The notes beneath the pieces were generated by a model that worked only from the letters and a program-made list of their open reading frames with translations, had not been told where the DNA came from and did no database searches. From Argentina anserina (Eukaryota > Streptophyta > Magnoliopsida > Rosales > Rosaceae), in assembly GCF_933775445.1 (NCBI RefSeq), contig NC_065873.1:15252001-15316000 (forward strand): 64,000 nt of DNA. Direction: 5' to 3'. A program made the translations under genes and the position numbers. Positions 46,601 to 58,369 of the stretch are shown here, in pieces; positions within the stretch are counted from its first letter, which is position 1, and every line of letters starts with the position of its first letter.

Positions 46601-48132
46601 GCGGCCTTAGCAACTCCCTTATGCTAAGTCAGCCTTACTCGCAAACGCCCTGCTAGAACAATTGAAAGGCAAGAGAATATTTCGAAACAGAACTTATATT
46701 GAATAAGAGAACTTACAAGTTTACTTGATAGCTTGCTTGCTAGATTGCTTGATTGAACAAATGAGAGGGGTGCCTTGCTATTTATAGGCCTCCTCATCCT
46801 ACTTGCTAGTTTTAGAGATTTCTAAGACTATGTACAATGTAGATGACTCTAGAGAGTTCTATACAATTCTACATAACTCTAAGATAGTCCTTGAGTATTC
46901 TAGAGACTTCCGGAGTGGTCTAAGTCCTTGAGCCTCTCCAAGGTTCTAGAGAGTTCCAGAGATGTCCAAAAAGTTCTCAAACCTTCTAGAGACTTCTAAG
47001 ACTTTCTAGAGCTTTCTATGACTCTCTAGAAGCTTCTACGATCTTCCGAAGTCTTCTATAACCTTCTATGACATTCCGGAGGGTTCTAAAGTCTTCCAGA
47101 TGCTTCCAAAATACTCAAGTGATCTCTAATACCTTCCTTGAGCCATGTTGTCCAAGGAAAATTCTATGAAGGTTGGCGGGGCGTGACAAAATGCCCTTGA
47201 ACTATATGCTTGAAGTGGAGATATTTGATGTATGGGGCATAGACTTTATGGGACCCTTTCCAAGTTCATATGGCTATCTCTATATCCGTGTGGGAGTTGA
47301 TTATGTAAGCAAATGGGTTGAGGCCGTGGCCACCAAGGCAAATGACGATAAGGTCGTGCTCAAGTTCCTTAAAGAGCACATCTTCACAAGATTTGGCACA
47401 CCTAGAGCAATAATTAGTGATGGAGGCTCCCATTTTATGAACAAGCCATTTGCGGTCTTATTGAAGAAGTATGGGGTTAAGCACAAAGTCTCGACACCAT
47501 ACCACCCCCAAACAAATGGCCAAGTTGAAATATCTAACCGGGAGATAAAGAGCATCCTTGAAAAGGTGGTGTCTACAACTAGAAAAGATTGGGCAATGAA
47601 GCTTGATGATGCTCTATGGGCTTACCGTACCGCATTCAAAACACCTATCGGAATGTCTCCATACCGCCTTGTTTATGGAAAGGCTTGTCATTTACCGGTT
47701 GAGTTGGAGCATAAGGCTTTTTGGGCATTGAAGACCCTCAATTTTGACATAGAAAAGTGTGGTGAGGAGCGGAAGTTAGAGCTTTGTGAGCTAGAGGAGC
47801 TTCGGATGGATGCCTATGAGAATGCAAAGATTTATAAAGAGAAAACTAAGGCATTCCACGACCAAAGGATCAAAACCAAGCACTTGGAGGTTGGGAAACT
47901 TGTACTTCTTTTCAACTCCAAATTAAAGTTGTTTCCCGGCAAGCTAAGATCAAGGTGGATTGGGCCATTTGAGCTTGTTGAAGTATTTAGTCATGGGGCG
48001 GTCACATTGAAGAACTTAAGAGATGGATCTACTTTTAAGGTTAATGGTCATCGAGTAAAGCCTTATCTAGAGGGTGCACCAAAAGATACTTATGCGGAGG
48101 TGAAGTACTTCGAGGACCTTCTTACCATTTGA
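43566..48132 (+). pseudogene. pol of the Athila/Tat element (protease, RT, RNase H, integrase)
   Basis: The frame from 43566 to 46523 carries the protease with DLGASINLMPYGVYKDLGLS, the reverse transcriptase with NAAIMKDHFPLPFIDQMLE, PFGLCNAPATFQRCV and catalytic FMDDFSVYG near 45330, and RNase H with MCDASDYVLGAVLGQ and YTDHSALKYLL. A one-base loss near 46445 throws off the integrase zinc finger. A solo LTR then splits the finger at 46566-47188. Integrase resumes to 48132 with Asp in GIDFMGPFP, Asp in [10 protein letters not shown] and Glu in [10 protein letters not shown], then a C-terminal part ending HRVKPYLEG. Apart from those two breaks and the gag junction the frame is open for about 985 and 314 codons, so decay is recent. 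Confidence 0.93.
46566..47188. mobile_element. Solo-LTR-like insertion in the integrase (623 bp)
   Basis: It begins TGTCACGAGC and ends GGCGTGACA, so the ends form a 7 bp inverted repeat TGTCACG/CGTGACA. AAAT flanks both sides (46562-46565 and 47189-47192). The interrupted integrase zinc-finger reading picks up on the far side. TATTTATAGGCC near 46788 could be a promoter TATA. AGACTTCTAGA-like words recur through 46900-47060. The class is probably an LTR, but the 4 bp duplication is unusual. Confidence 0.75.
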
Positions 48133-50200
48133 GCAAGCATGGACCTTGTTAATGTCCTTAAACTTAAACCCGTCTTGGCGGACTCCAAGGGTTAGTATAA
48201 TAAGATGGAGCTAAGGGATTGCAAGGCCCAACGGGCTTTGTGGGTTTTCACCATCCACAATTGGCACTATGGAGCTACATGATATCTTCAAAGAGTTTGC
48301 GTTTTCTTATCCTTCACTCTCATTTTTCTAAGCATGATTAGTTGTGTTTGTGTTTCCATGTTAATAAATTATGGCAATGAGATTTGGATAGTCATTTCAT
48401 ACTTGACCAATGGATAAAACACAAAAGATTTAGCTTTTATTGAAAGAATTATCCAAAGTTTAAGTGTGAGGTGACTACCTTCTCTCTCTTGCTTTATTAG
48501 TTAGTTGTGGCCTTACTAATGCATGCTCCCCAAAACATTGACAGGATCTTAATAGCTTCATACCACATTAAGGACTATATGATGTTTTAAGTGTGAGGTG
48601 CTTGCTAGGCAATTGTGTTGGTTAGTTTGTATTGACTAGCATGTGGTCAATAATATACATAGTTTATACTTTATATTTGTTTCACTATTGTTCACGGCAC
48701 ATTGAGGACAATGTGTAAATTAAGTGTGAGGTGTAAGACTAAGTAATTTCATTCCTTATAAATTTTTTTTATGTTTACTTTATTAAAAAAATCCATAAAA
48801 ATGGAGATATTTTGAAAAATACAAAAACAAGTTTGTTTGTGGTTTACTTGCTTGGTGCCAATAACAAAACAATCATCATATTTGGATAGAATGATTTTGA
48901 GCATGTTTAGCGGTTAAAAATCAATGCTTTGTTAATAGGAGGATTTGGTATTTTGTGCTCACATATGTTTTAGAGTCATATTGCCTATGTGATTTTAAAT
49001 GCATTCATGTGAGAAAGATGAGGACTATATTTGTTAAAACGATCTATGCCTATGTGAGATTTTGAGCCGATGAGAGTGCATAAAAGTTTCTAATGCACTA
49101 GTTGTTTCATTGTGTGATCAATTCATTGTGCTTGCAATCTAGAACTTGCTTTAAATCTTTCGAGACTTTTATCAAGGCATGAGTTGTTATTGGGGAAGAC
49201 CAAGGCATTAGGTATCCACCAAGGCCAAATAGCTTTTATCCTTTTAAAAATATCCATTAGTAAGCCAATTTGAGCCTATGTAGTTTTGTGTTAGCCTTTT
49301 CATTTCTTTACCACCATAAATGTCTACCATTCTTAAACTTAAACATTTTTTTTTCTATCCTCTCTAAGCCAAGTGGTAAGCAATGTGAGTCTTATTGTTA
49401 GTTTAGTGCTTGTAAATGAGTTTGAGATATTTCAAAAGAATAAGTGTGAGCCAAGAAAAAAAATGGTGACTCTAGACATGTTCACAATATCAAAAGAATC
49501 AATCAAAATCAAATATGGACTAGGGTCACCGAAAATTAGTGCTAGTAAAAAAAAATTTGTTGCAAAAAAAAAATCAAAAAAAAGTGAGGAGAATAATTTA
49601 GTAGTCTAGTTGTACTTGAGTTTGTGGAATCAAGAAGTTACAAAGCACATAGAGTTGTGAAAGTGTATTATGGGATCTCAACAAGAGAATTGCTTACTAT
49701 GAGGCTTAGAATTTGTGATATTTTTTATTTTATTTCTTAAGCTTCCACCTTAAGCCCTATACAACCAAAATAAAAGACCTTGTGATCCGAGATAACTCAT
49801 GTAATGATCATGTGGAGAAAAGATTGAATAACAAGCCTATGGAAAGCGTGTCCATTGAATTGCTTTTGAGTGTAAACACTAACCAAAAACACTTGAGTGA
49901 AAATGAGTGCATCCATGTGAGTTTGATGGTTAGACAAATGTAGTCCAAGTTAATCGTATATGGATGACTTTAAGATGACACACATGACATACGCATATAT
50001 ATACTTTCTTGAGCATGACATTCCAAATCCATTTATTAGCCTTGCATTTCGAAAATTTAGTTTCTAATCATGCTCAATTGATATCATGGTTCTTTAAAGA
50101 AATTAGTTGAATTCAAGATGGAAGCAAGTGACCCATTTAGTTTGGTTGTGTTTAGTTTTGATTTGCTTGAGGACAAACAAAGTCTAAGTGTGAGGTAGTT
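48133..50200 (+). other. Long noncoding 3' region of the Athila/Tat element with repeated TAAGTGTGAGGT
   Basis: No env-like frame is found in this 2 kb. TAAGTGTGAGGT occurs at 48461, 48588, 48721 and 50185, the last one just before the 3' LTR. TTGAGGACAA precedes the third and fourth copies. The last copy probably lies at or next to the polypurine tract. Confidence 0.8.
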
Positions 50201-52171
50201 TGTTAGGTTAATATTAACCTATTAATGTTTGCCTTATTCTTATTCTTTTGCTTTATATTTTTGTATATTTATTTATTTCTTTTTACGTTTCCTACTCATG
50301 CTAGGAAAATGTGCAAATGATCGGAAACACGTCAAGAAGAGTGGATTTAGCGCACATTATGGATTCGGGTGTAAGTTTAAAGCCAAAAAAAGCAAATGTG
50401 GAGATTTCATAAGAAAAGAAAAGTCAACGCCGGTAAATGCCGGTTAAACTCCGGCGATGAGAAGGTGGTTGCTGGAAATGGTGGTGGTTAAAGTCAATAA
50501 GTCAATGAAGCATATTGGTGAATTATGAATTGTAAATTTTAATTTACAATTTAAATTCAAAATAGAAGAAGACAAATGAAGGAGACAATTTCAAGAACTA
50601 GATCCACAATTTGTGCTCCATGAATTGGGGATTTAAATTCAAAATAGAAGAAGACAAACGAAGGTGATCATTTCAAGAACAAGATCCACAATTTGTGCTT
50701 CCACATTTGTCTACCATATCTAACAATTCATCCCCTTACATCTCCACCATTCATTTGTGACCTTAAGGCCTTTAAATACCTTCATTCTTCACAAATTCGT
50801 GCATTCTCCTTCACCACACTAAAACTCCATCAAAACTTCATATTTTCTATAGTTTTAACATAGTTTTCTTAGGCCTAAGTCATAAATATCAAGTTGTGCA
50901 AAGAAAGTGTAAAGTGTCTTGAGTTTTCACCAAAAACTAAAGATCCTTTACACCCTTGATCAATCACAAACTTGTTTAATAGATTTGGGTCACTTCGCTC
51001 TCTTCATCCTCTACTCATACTCTTTCTCAACCCTTGTTCTTTATTCCTAGATTGTGTGGATAAAGTATGGTGTTCATGGAGTTCTTCTTTTGTTAGAACC
51101 CATTAATACCATACTTAGAAGCATTTTCTTTCTTATTACATCTTTGTGGGTAGTAAACCTTTAGAGGTAAGGTTTGGTATCATTTGTACCAAACCCTTGG
51201 TAATCTCTTCTCTCTTTACTCTACTTCTCTTTTGATGTATTTCATTTTCAAGGGTTTGTTGTATTTAATGGGTTGTGAGTAATTGGATTTGAGGCTAGGC
51301 TAGCCCTAGCCAAACTCATGTGCTAATGAATTCATTTTACTTTTAATTGATGTTGATGCATGTTGAATCTATGGGCTTCTACACTTAAAATGCTTACTAA
51401 ATGTGTTGCTAGTTTTGTCACCTAGAAACATGTTTAGGTAATTAATGAATCGGAACTTGAACTTGACAACTTCTTGAATCCGTGAGCATGGGTAGCCCTT
51501 AGGTAGTGGTTTAGTGTTTCTTATGGGAAATATTAAGTTGCTTGAATTTCTTACCTTGAACTTAATGCTTGTGTCATGAGTGTAATTGCTCTAAGGGGGT
51601 GTTATGCTTGTGGTAGATAGCCCACTTGTATTATAAGGTAATATAATTGGGACTAAGGTTTTGTGATTTAATTTGGCTCCAAAAGACTTTGTTAAATTGC
51701 TTGATTAGTTGGTTTCTTGGTAGTTTCACCAAAGCACTAGGGGGAAGTTTGTCAAACATGTTTATGCATTAATCTTGAGTTACATTTGTGCATGAGTAAG
51801 GCTAGGTGCAATGCCTAAGTCTCTACTCCTCTTTTGATTCTATCTCTACATTTACCTTTCTTTGTTGTTTTTGTGCAAGAATTAGTTTATTTAGCTTAAT
51901 TCTAAAATCAACCAAGTCGATTCACTACCACTTGTTAATACCATCTCCATGATTCTTAGATTCCAAAGGGCTAAGGTTGTGAACATGTAAAAAGTTAGAA
52001 TGCATGTTTTTCTAGTTTTTCTTGCGAAAATCTAGTTAGAGTTGAGTTTCCCCCAATCCCTTGGGTACGATACTCTACACTTTCCCTTACTAAAACTTGA
52101 CCTCCTATACTTGGGAGTAGGTAGTTTCACACATAAATACACATAATCATACTTAAGTGATTCAACAAACA
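50201..52171 (+). mobile_element. 3' LTR of the Athila/Tat element (1971 bp)
   Basis: It starts TGTTAGGTTAATATTAACC and ends CAACAAACA. Its last 79 bp match the sequence before the primer site. A block of about 90 bp with AGAAGAAGACAAA, CAAGATCCACAATTTGTGCT is tandemly duplicated at about 50560-50700. TTTAAATACC near 50772 is a possible TATA. Confidence 0.85.
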
Positions 52172-53382
52172 GTAGTTCTGGAGAGAGTTTAAAGTCAATT
52201 AGGACAGCAATTGCAAGAGTGAAGGAAGTAATTATAAGGGCTGCAAATGAAAAGAAAATTGAGGATAATGCAACTAGTGGTTTGAGGTTCCTAAAGTAAG
52301 GGATGGTTACAATGTCGTCCATAAGTAGGTGAGTCGCACAAAAAATAAGGCTAAAGGTTGCTATTAATGTCAAAGGGAAACCATTTGCGAGGGTAGTGTT
52401 AGAAATGCAGTCCTATATTGCAGCCTTAGCATGTGTAAAGATCCCAATTATGTACAAAGATTGGCGTAAGGTGGATAAAGATGACAAACTGAAAATTTGG
52501 GAAACAATTGAGGTATGTATTTATCAAGCGAATCACACCACCTTTTCGCCTTTTGTTTTCATTTGTTGATATGCAAACTAACTAAACTTTTACTGATATA
52601 CGCAACTTGCATATGTGATACCTAAGCAATGTCAGAAACTTGTCATTGCTTCTACTGCAATTAAGTGGAGGGATTTCAAAAGTACTTTGACTAGAAAGTA
52701 CATTATCTCTTACCTGACCAACCCTAAGTCTCTTGAATTTTTTCCTGATGATTATCATTGCATTACTCAGGAAGATTGGGACTTATTATTGAACACTAGG
52801 ATCACCCAAGGTTTTCAGGTATGTAAAATAATCCAGGTTTTTTTTAAATGGTTCAATGATCGCAATTTTCTAAGTCTGCTATGACTGCAAAGAGTAGGGA
52901 AAAAAAGAGTTAAAAAGACAGATATCCTTGGAAAATAAGTACCCTAACTGTACAGCACGCAAAGGATACACTGGTTTAGAAGCAGATCTCATCATGGAAG
53001 GCGTTCCCATTGAATATCTCACTCTTGCTTATTTGTGGGTGAAACTGCAAGAACGCAAGGATGGTATTTTCAAAAATCCAAATGTGGTAGAGGTGAAAGA
53101 AAGAATAGTAAGTGCTTCAACTTGGATTTTTTACCTCACTGTTTAACTTTGTTGTGTAACCATTTCACTTGCTTATAGTTATATTCATATACATATCAGG
53201 AAAAGCTGAATGACGACGAGGAAGATGGAAACATTAATTTCAATGATGAGCATGAGTTGCTGGCCAAGGCACTGGACAAACCAAACCACCTTGGTAAGGT
53301 ACGGGGTGAGGGTGTTTTGGCTAAGCCAAGCCCTTACTATAATGCTGCAATGCCGACGGATAGAATGGATGATGAAGTTTGA
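52172..53382 (+). pseudogene. CACTA-A TnpA-like protein (plant Ptta/En/Spm type)
   Basis: Immediately after the gypsy element, exon-like pieces read KIPIMYKDWRKVDKDDK (about 52430-52510), a GTATGT donor, KLVIASTAIKWRDFKSTL and ITQEDWDLLLN (about 52604-52818), a second GTATGT donor, then RKGYTGLEADLIMEGVPIEY and VKLQERKDGIFKNP to about 53108 before GTAAGT. A last piece with LLAKALDKPNHLGKVRGEG and a stop ends at 53382. These are hallmarks of the second protein of plant CACTA elements, which binds subterminal repeats. The first exon has stops near 52300 and 52330. The order TNP2 then TnpA-like fits one element. Confidence 0.75.
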
Positions 53383-53752
53383 AGGAGTGTGAAGTCGATA
53401 TTGGACAAGGAGTTGGCTAAAGTTGCCAAAATAAGAGAACTATCAGCAATTCCAGGAATAGTTTGCTATGCTCTATGCCAAGGCTGATAGTAAGACAGTG
53501 CTCCATGTCGTATCGCCAAAGGTTTTAACACCTGTAGGTATGAATGGTGGTTTTGAAATAGGGAGTTGTTCCCGACCGAATGAGGTTGTCAAGAAAAAAA
53601 TGGGGAGGTGGATGTTAGTAGAGTGAAGAAAAAGTTGGATTTATACTCTAATGAGGTGGAGGCTAACATTGAAGAGGTTGAAACATTTTGTAGTTTATGA
53701 TACCTTATGGAATAATAAGGTAAATGTTTTATTTATCCAACATTTACCTTGG

Positions 53753-55032
53753 GGGTGTATTGTATATGAAATTAGTGGTGATTTTTAAAGAAATCTATAG
53801 AATTCAAGAGTCTAGGTGTATTCAATATAAACTTTTAATTATCTATACAAGTGTAAGTGTATTCAATTAGGATTTTTAAAAGTCATTATGGAATCTATGA
53901 AAGTCTGGAGGTATTTAATCAAAACTTTTTAAAATGAATAGAAGTCTGTGGGTATTCAAAATATCATTCATATTTATGGAATTATAAACTCATTGAATCT
54001 CATGGACTTTTTAGTGTAAATTATACACACCACAATCCAAAAATTGTCTAGCATCTAGATCAAAGATTTTCATGGACTTTTCTATTGACTTTCTCATTGT
54101 GTTTAAAGATGTTCATTCTCTACCATTTTTCTTTACCAATTCTTTTCCTACAACCCGACCAACATGTTTATTCAACCTATGATCACATGAATATTTTCTT
54201 GTGCTTTATGTTATGTTCTTACCTTGTATCTTTATATTTATTAAAACTTCATTCTCATATGTGGACATATGTCCAAGACTAACAATAAAAACAATGACAA
54301 TGAAAGAAGTACATAAGAAGAAAGGAAAATAATAATTATATCAATATTTCATGAATACAGACTTCTTTAGCTTCAACCTTCCTAAACAAATTATTTACTT
54401 CAATTTCTTTGGTATCTATTGGTCGATAGATTAAATTTAAAATGTTTCTTTTATTTTCATATAAATAATTGAGATTCTCTAATTTATTTTTAAGAGACAC
54501 AACCAATCAATTTACTTAAAACAAAAAATGTTTCATAATGTTTTTTATTATCATGCATTAAATCCCTATCTAATAGCATCCACAGGCGTTAAAGAACCCA
54601 TAAGTTCAACTGGATGCTTAAGATGCACCAAAAAGTGAATCAAATTATCACGGAACCGCGGGTTTGAATTTGAGAGATGAGACATGGTATGCACATTATT
54701 TAGTTACCATGCGTTATTTTTTTAACTAAAAAAAGTATCTTTAATTTGTTACATATACATTCAATTATGTTCATTACATTGGGATGTTTTTCCTTTATGT
54801 ACTAATTATTTTCTAGTTATAACATAATTTGTTTTTATGAAATCTGTATAAGCATTCATAATGAATTATGTAGATTTTTATAAATCAATAAAAGTATGTA
54901 ATCAAAGTCAATGACTTTAAAGAAATCGACATAAATCTATGAAAGTTTATGGTCTTTTTAAAAAGTCTGTGAACTATACTGAAACTTTATGAATTAAAAA
55001 AAAATCCATACAAATCTATATACAATACACCC
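53753..55032. mobile_element. Terminal-inverted-repeat element of unknown class (about 1.28 kb)
   Basis: The left end GGGTGTATTGTATAT is mirrored exactly by the right end. Further in, diverged words such as TTTTTAAAGAAATC and CTATGAAAGTC recur in both halves. A clean target duplication is not visible (CTT/TTC at most). It may be Harbinger- or Mutator-related. No transposase is present. Confidence 0.5.
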
Positions 55033-55086
55033 TTCTTACTTTATCATCTTGTTTACTGCCATGATTACCATGAATGACAAAAATAC

Positions 55087-55520
55087 GGACTACTATAAAA
55101 ATTAATTCAGCTTGCGACAGCTAGCTTTCGTCACCAAAACTCGTTTTGCCGTTGCAAATTAGCAACAACGACGGCTATGCGTCGGCAAACCATATGTTGC
55201 TAATATCGGCAATGCCATTGCTCATTGCGACCGTTTTCCATCGTTGCCAAGTCTTTTGGCATCAGCCGAGCATTAGGAGAACACCGACAGTCACTTGGCG
55301 AAAGCGTTTTGCATCGGTTTATGCCGTTGCTAGATTGTATTTCTGAATTATCACCCAAATTCAAGTTAAATAAATTGAAATAATTCACGATGGCTTCTGC
55401 CGACGCCAAACTGGACAATTTAATATTTTCCCATCATTTCCTTAGTTTGAATATCCCATAATTTTGAGTTTAAAAATTGCGACATCACAATTGGTAAATG
55501 TATAAGAACTTTGGCAACAA
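55087..55520. repeat. CACTA-B subterminal repeat region
   Basis: Short GC-rich words (GCCGTTGC, GCGTCGGC, ATCGGCAATG, TTGGCATC) recur in both orientations over about 430 bp in an otherwise AT-rich setting. This is typical of the binding-site arrays at CACTA ends. Confidence 0.6.
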
Positions 55521-56436
55521 CACTTTACGGTCGCCACTTTTCTTTTTACCAGAATATACTGTTGCAATTGTTGACACTATTCCGACCTGGAATGCAACAA
55601 ATCCAATTCCAATTCCAATCAACAACTTTGCACAACCAAAAATACACCAACACAATAAAATCAACCACCACTAATATCTATATACTAAACATATTATTCA
55701 ACATTCTAAACAACATACCAATTAAGGAGATCTAAAAGGTAATGAGTTTTTAGAAGTACACAAGTTAAAAGAAGTTGGACCAAAGTATAAAAACGAATAA
55801 CAATAGTGTACCATGCAGTTGTTAAAGAACTACCAAAAGTACAACTAAAAGAAACATGTCAATTAATTTAAGCTTGTTCTTGGACCGCATCTTCCATGGG
55901 AGATGATTATTGGTCGGAGGCCGAGAGATTCTCTTCATTTCCTATGGACTCCCTCGATGACCAGTACTTGTAGCATCAGCTGGTACTTATTCCACACAAC
56001 ACATATCATAAGCTAAATCACCACACTTGAAGTTATTCAATTAAACTCATTAGCAAAATTTTGCAGCAGCAATGTCGACTTATAAAATTTTGACCAATGT
56101 CAATTTAAGTACTAAAGACTTAGTATCAGTTCCAAAACGAACATTAAGAGATCTAGTTTCAAGTAAACTATTGAGTAGAAGGTAGATAGAACAAATAAGA
56201 GTTCAAAATGGAACATAATACCAAGATGTTCACTGAAAATTCAAGAACTATAACAAACGCATATCATTCTTTGTAAAATCAATATGCACTGTTCAACAAA
56301 TAAGCTACTGACTTTCATCAAAAGTTAACTAATAAATGAGTAACATATCAAGAATTCCTAAAGTTCAAATCATAAAAGCCAAAATTAACTTTAGCCACAC
56401 AAAAAAAAAACCCAATTATCAAGACATTCAGTAAAC

Positions 56437-58148
56437 TTAGTAACTTGGACTAACCTGTGCATGTGGATTTGCAGTTCTACAGTCAGTGCTCTCTAAAAAG
56501 TTGAGCCGACCAAGCACCTCATCGTACTTCAGGGCCCAATGTCTTATCAGATTATCTTGCTTCTCATTGAACTCTTCAGTCAATTTTTTTGTTAACTCTT
56601 CAGTCACATTTTTAGTGACATTTTTAGTTACCTCTTGAGTGACATTTTTAGTTACATCTTCAATGATCTTCTGTATGAGCTCTAAGGTGCTATTAGGTAT
56701 TGAGGGATCATATGGATACACCAAACTACGAGGAACACTAGAACCATATGTCAAGTAGTAACCGTGGCCATCCTTGCCTATCACTTGATGGAATATCTGA
56801 TCCTTTACAGCTATAATTTGTCGCTAGTCCTCAGGTTCCTTATTCAAGTACTCTTGGTATTCAATTAACAGAAAGAGACAAATAAAACACACACTAATAA
56901 AAATAATAGTTACTAATATAACATGGCGCTACAAAACGTACACTGGCTTCAACAACTTCAGGGTCATTTGGGTCGCGGGCTTTTCAGCGAGACACTCATC
57001 TTATCAGTGAGTTCCCCACTTTTTTCCATAATATAACAACAAGATGGTATCGCTAGTGACATGAAGTGGTAAATTTAGCAGATGACATCGCCTATAAATA
57101 TAAGAAGATGATAACAATAACATAATATAACAAGATGAAATCATCAAGATAATATAACATGATAACAAGTGACAAGATAACAACAAGATAAATATAGCAG
57201 TAAATGTTTAAGTATCAAGTACAAATACTCACATCATATCTGATTGATTGAGTTTCGTGTTGCTATTGCCTACAAAATAGCAATTAAAAACACGCTAGAG
57301 TCAATACATTTGTCAGTATTTAAATGACATTGCACTTCTACCTTTGTCTCTAGGACACTATTCTGATACAATGTATGGAGGAACCATCAAATGAAGGTAT
57401 GGATTGTCTTGGTGCTTCTCAAAGAATGGTGCATTGTTTTTCCCTGGTGATCCTTCCATAGATGATTGCAGATTTTCAGGTACACAGTTCTAAAACCGTC
57501 TGGAACATCCAATAAATTTCTCTACAAATCGCAAACAACAACAATGAATCAAATACAATGATTATGACATAGAAAATTGACATTCCACAATAAAATTCTC
57601 ACCTAAACCTCTGTCTATATTCCCTCTTTGATTGTTACATCAACAACGTTCCAACGAAGAAAGGTCATTGAAACCCTCTGCCCATCACGTACAATTATAC
57701 CTAGTTGAGACTTCAATTGTGAAGCTCTCGGACCAACTGGTTGGAACTTTTCATCAAAAATAAGTTGGACTTTAACTCCAGTGTCCCAATATGGCACGTC
57801 GTTATTGTGACCTCTACTTACAATCTCTTGTTGTTCAGCTTCAAATAAAATTTTAGGCTTCAATTAAAATGGAGAAGAAATAGCTAAGTGTTTAAATTCT
57901 AAAGCTAACAATGATTTGCCTCAATCCATACCTGAGTCTGGTACATGTAGTGTTGTAGGAGTAGGTTGAGGCTGAGGTCGTGGAGAGGGAGGAGAAGCTG
58001 ATCGGGCTACTGGTGATGGCAGTGGATGGCGAGACATATTGGATATTTGAGAGGAGGAATTGGACTGGCCTGCAATAGATCCACTTGTAGACAGGAACTC
58101 AGACATTTCACGTAGCCTACCAACAAGCTTCCTTTTCTTCATGGTCAC
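56437..58148 (-). pseudogene. CACTA-B TnpA-like protein pieces
   Basis: Three minus-strand pieces are seen. 58148-57921 begins MTMKKRKLVGRLREMSEF and is rich in Ser and Pro. 57863-57615 reads VKVQLIFDEKFQPVGPRASQ and GIIVRDGQRVSMTFLRW, the conserved core of plant Ptta/En/Spm proteins. 56784-56437 reads GKDGHGYYLTYGSSVPRS, then the repeated TKNVT helix (EDVTKNVTQEVTKNVTKN and on), a probable coiled coil for dimer formation, ending near 56437. Introns of unclear borders separate them, and a stop precedes part of the last piece. The order and strand match CACTA-A's second gene. Confidence 0.7.
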
Positions 58149-58369
58149 CTATATGACAAACAAAAATTAGACACTTATTCCTAGAATAAACAAACAACAA
58201 TAGTAAACATAATAGACACCAAGTAATTAAAAGATATCACTCATATAATAAAAGAAAATGCACAACAAAACCAGCACAAGTCAAAACCACCATCAATATC
58301 ATCATGATCTTATATACATGGCACATTGCCAAAATCACAATTTATACAAAAACAAAAAACATGATATGT

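Larger units (their letters stand above)
40507..52171 (+). mobile_element. Athila/Tat-type Ty3/gypsy element with truncated 5' LTR
   Basis: This plus-strand element has the TGGCGCCGTTGCCGGGG primer site used by Athila and Tat lineages. It also has gag, a protease with DLGASINLMP, reverse transcriptase, RNase H and integrase, a long noncoding 3' part and a 1971 bp 3' LTR. Only the last 79 bp of the 5' LTR remain. That piece differs from the 3' LTR end at about two positions, so the element is fairly young. A separate solo LTR sits in its integrase. Confidence 0.92.
34639..53382 (+). mobile_element. CACTA (En/Spm) element CACTA-A, split into three pieces
   Basis: A TNP2-type transposase runs from 34639, is interrupted by the Harbinger element, resumes at 39175, and is interrupted again by the Athila/Tat element after about 40340. 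A TnpA-like gene follows at 52172-53382. Order, strand and continuity across both junctions show one original element. Its termini were not found. With the two insertions removed the supported span is about 3.9 kb. Confidence 0.8.

Noticed and set aside
48133..50200. env-like gene downstream of Athila integrase
   Set aside because: Athila elements may carry an env-like frame here, but all frames are short and stop-rich. No membrane protein could be supported.
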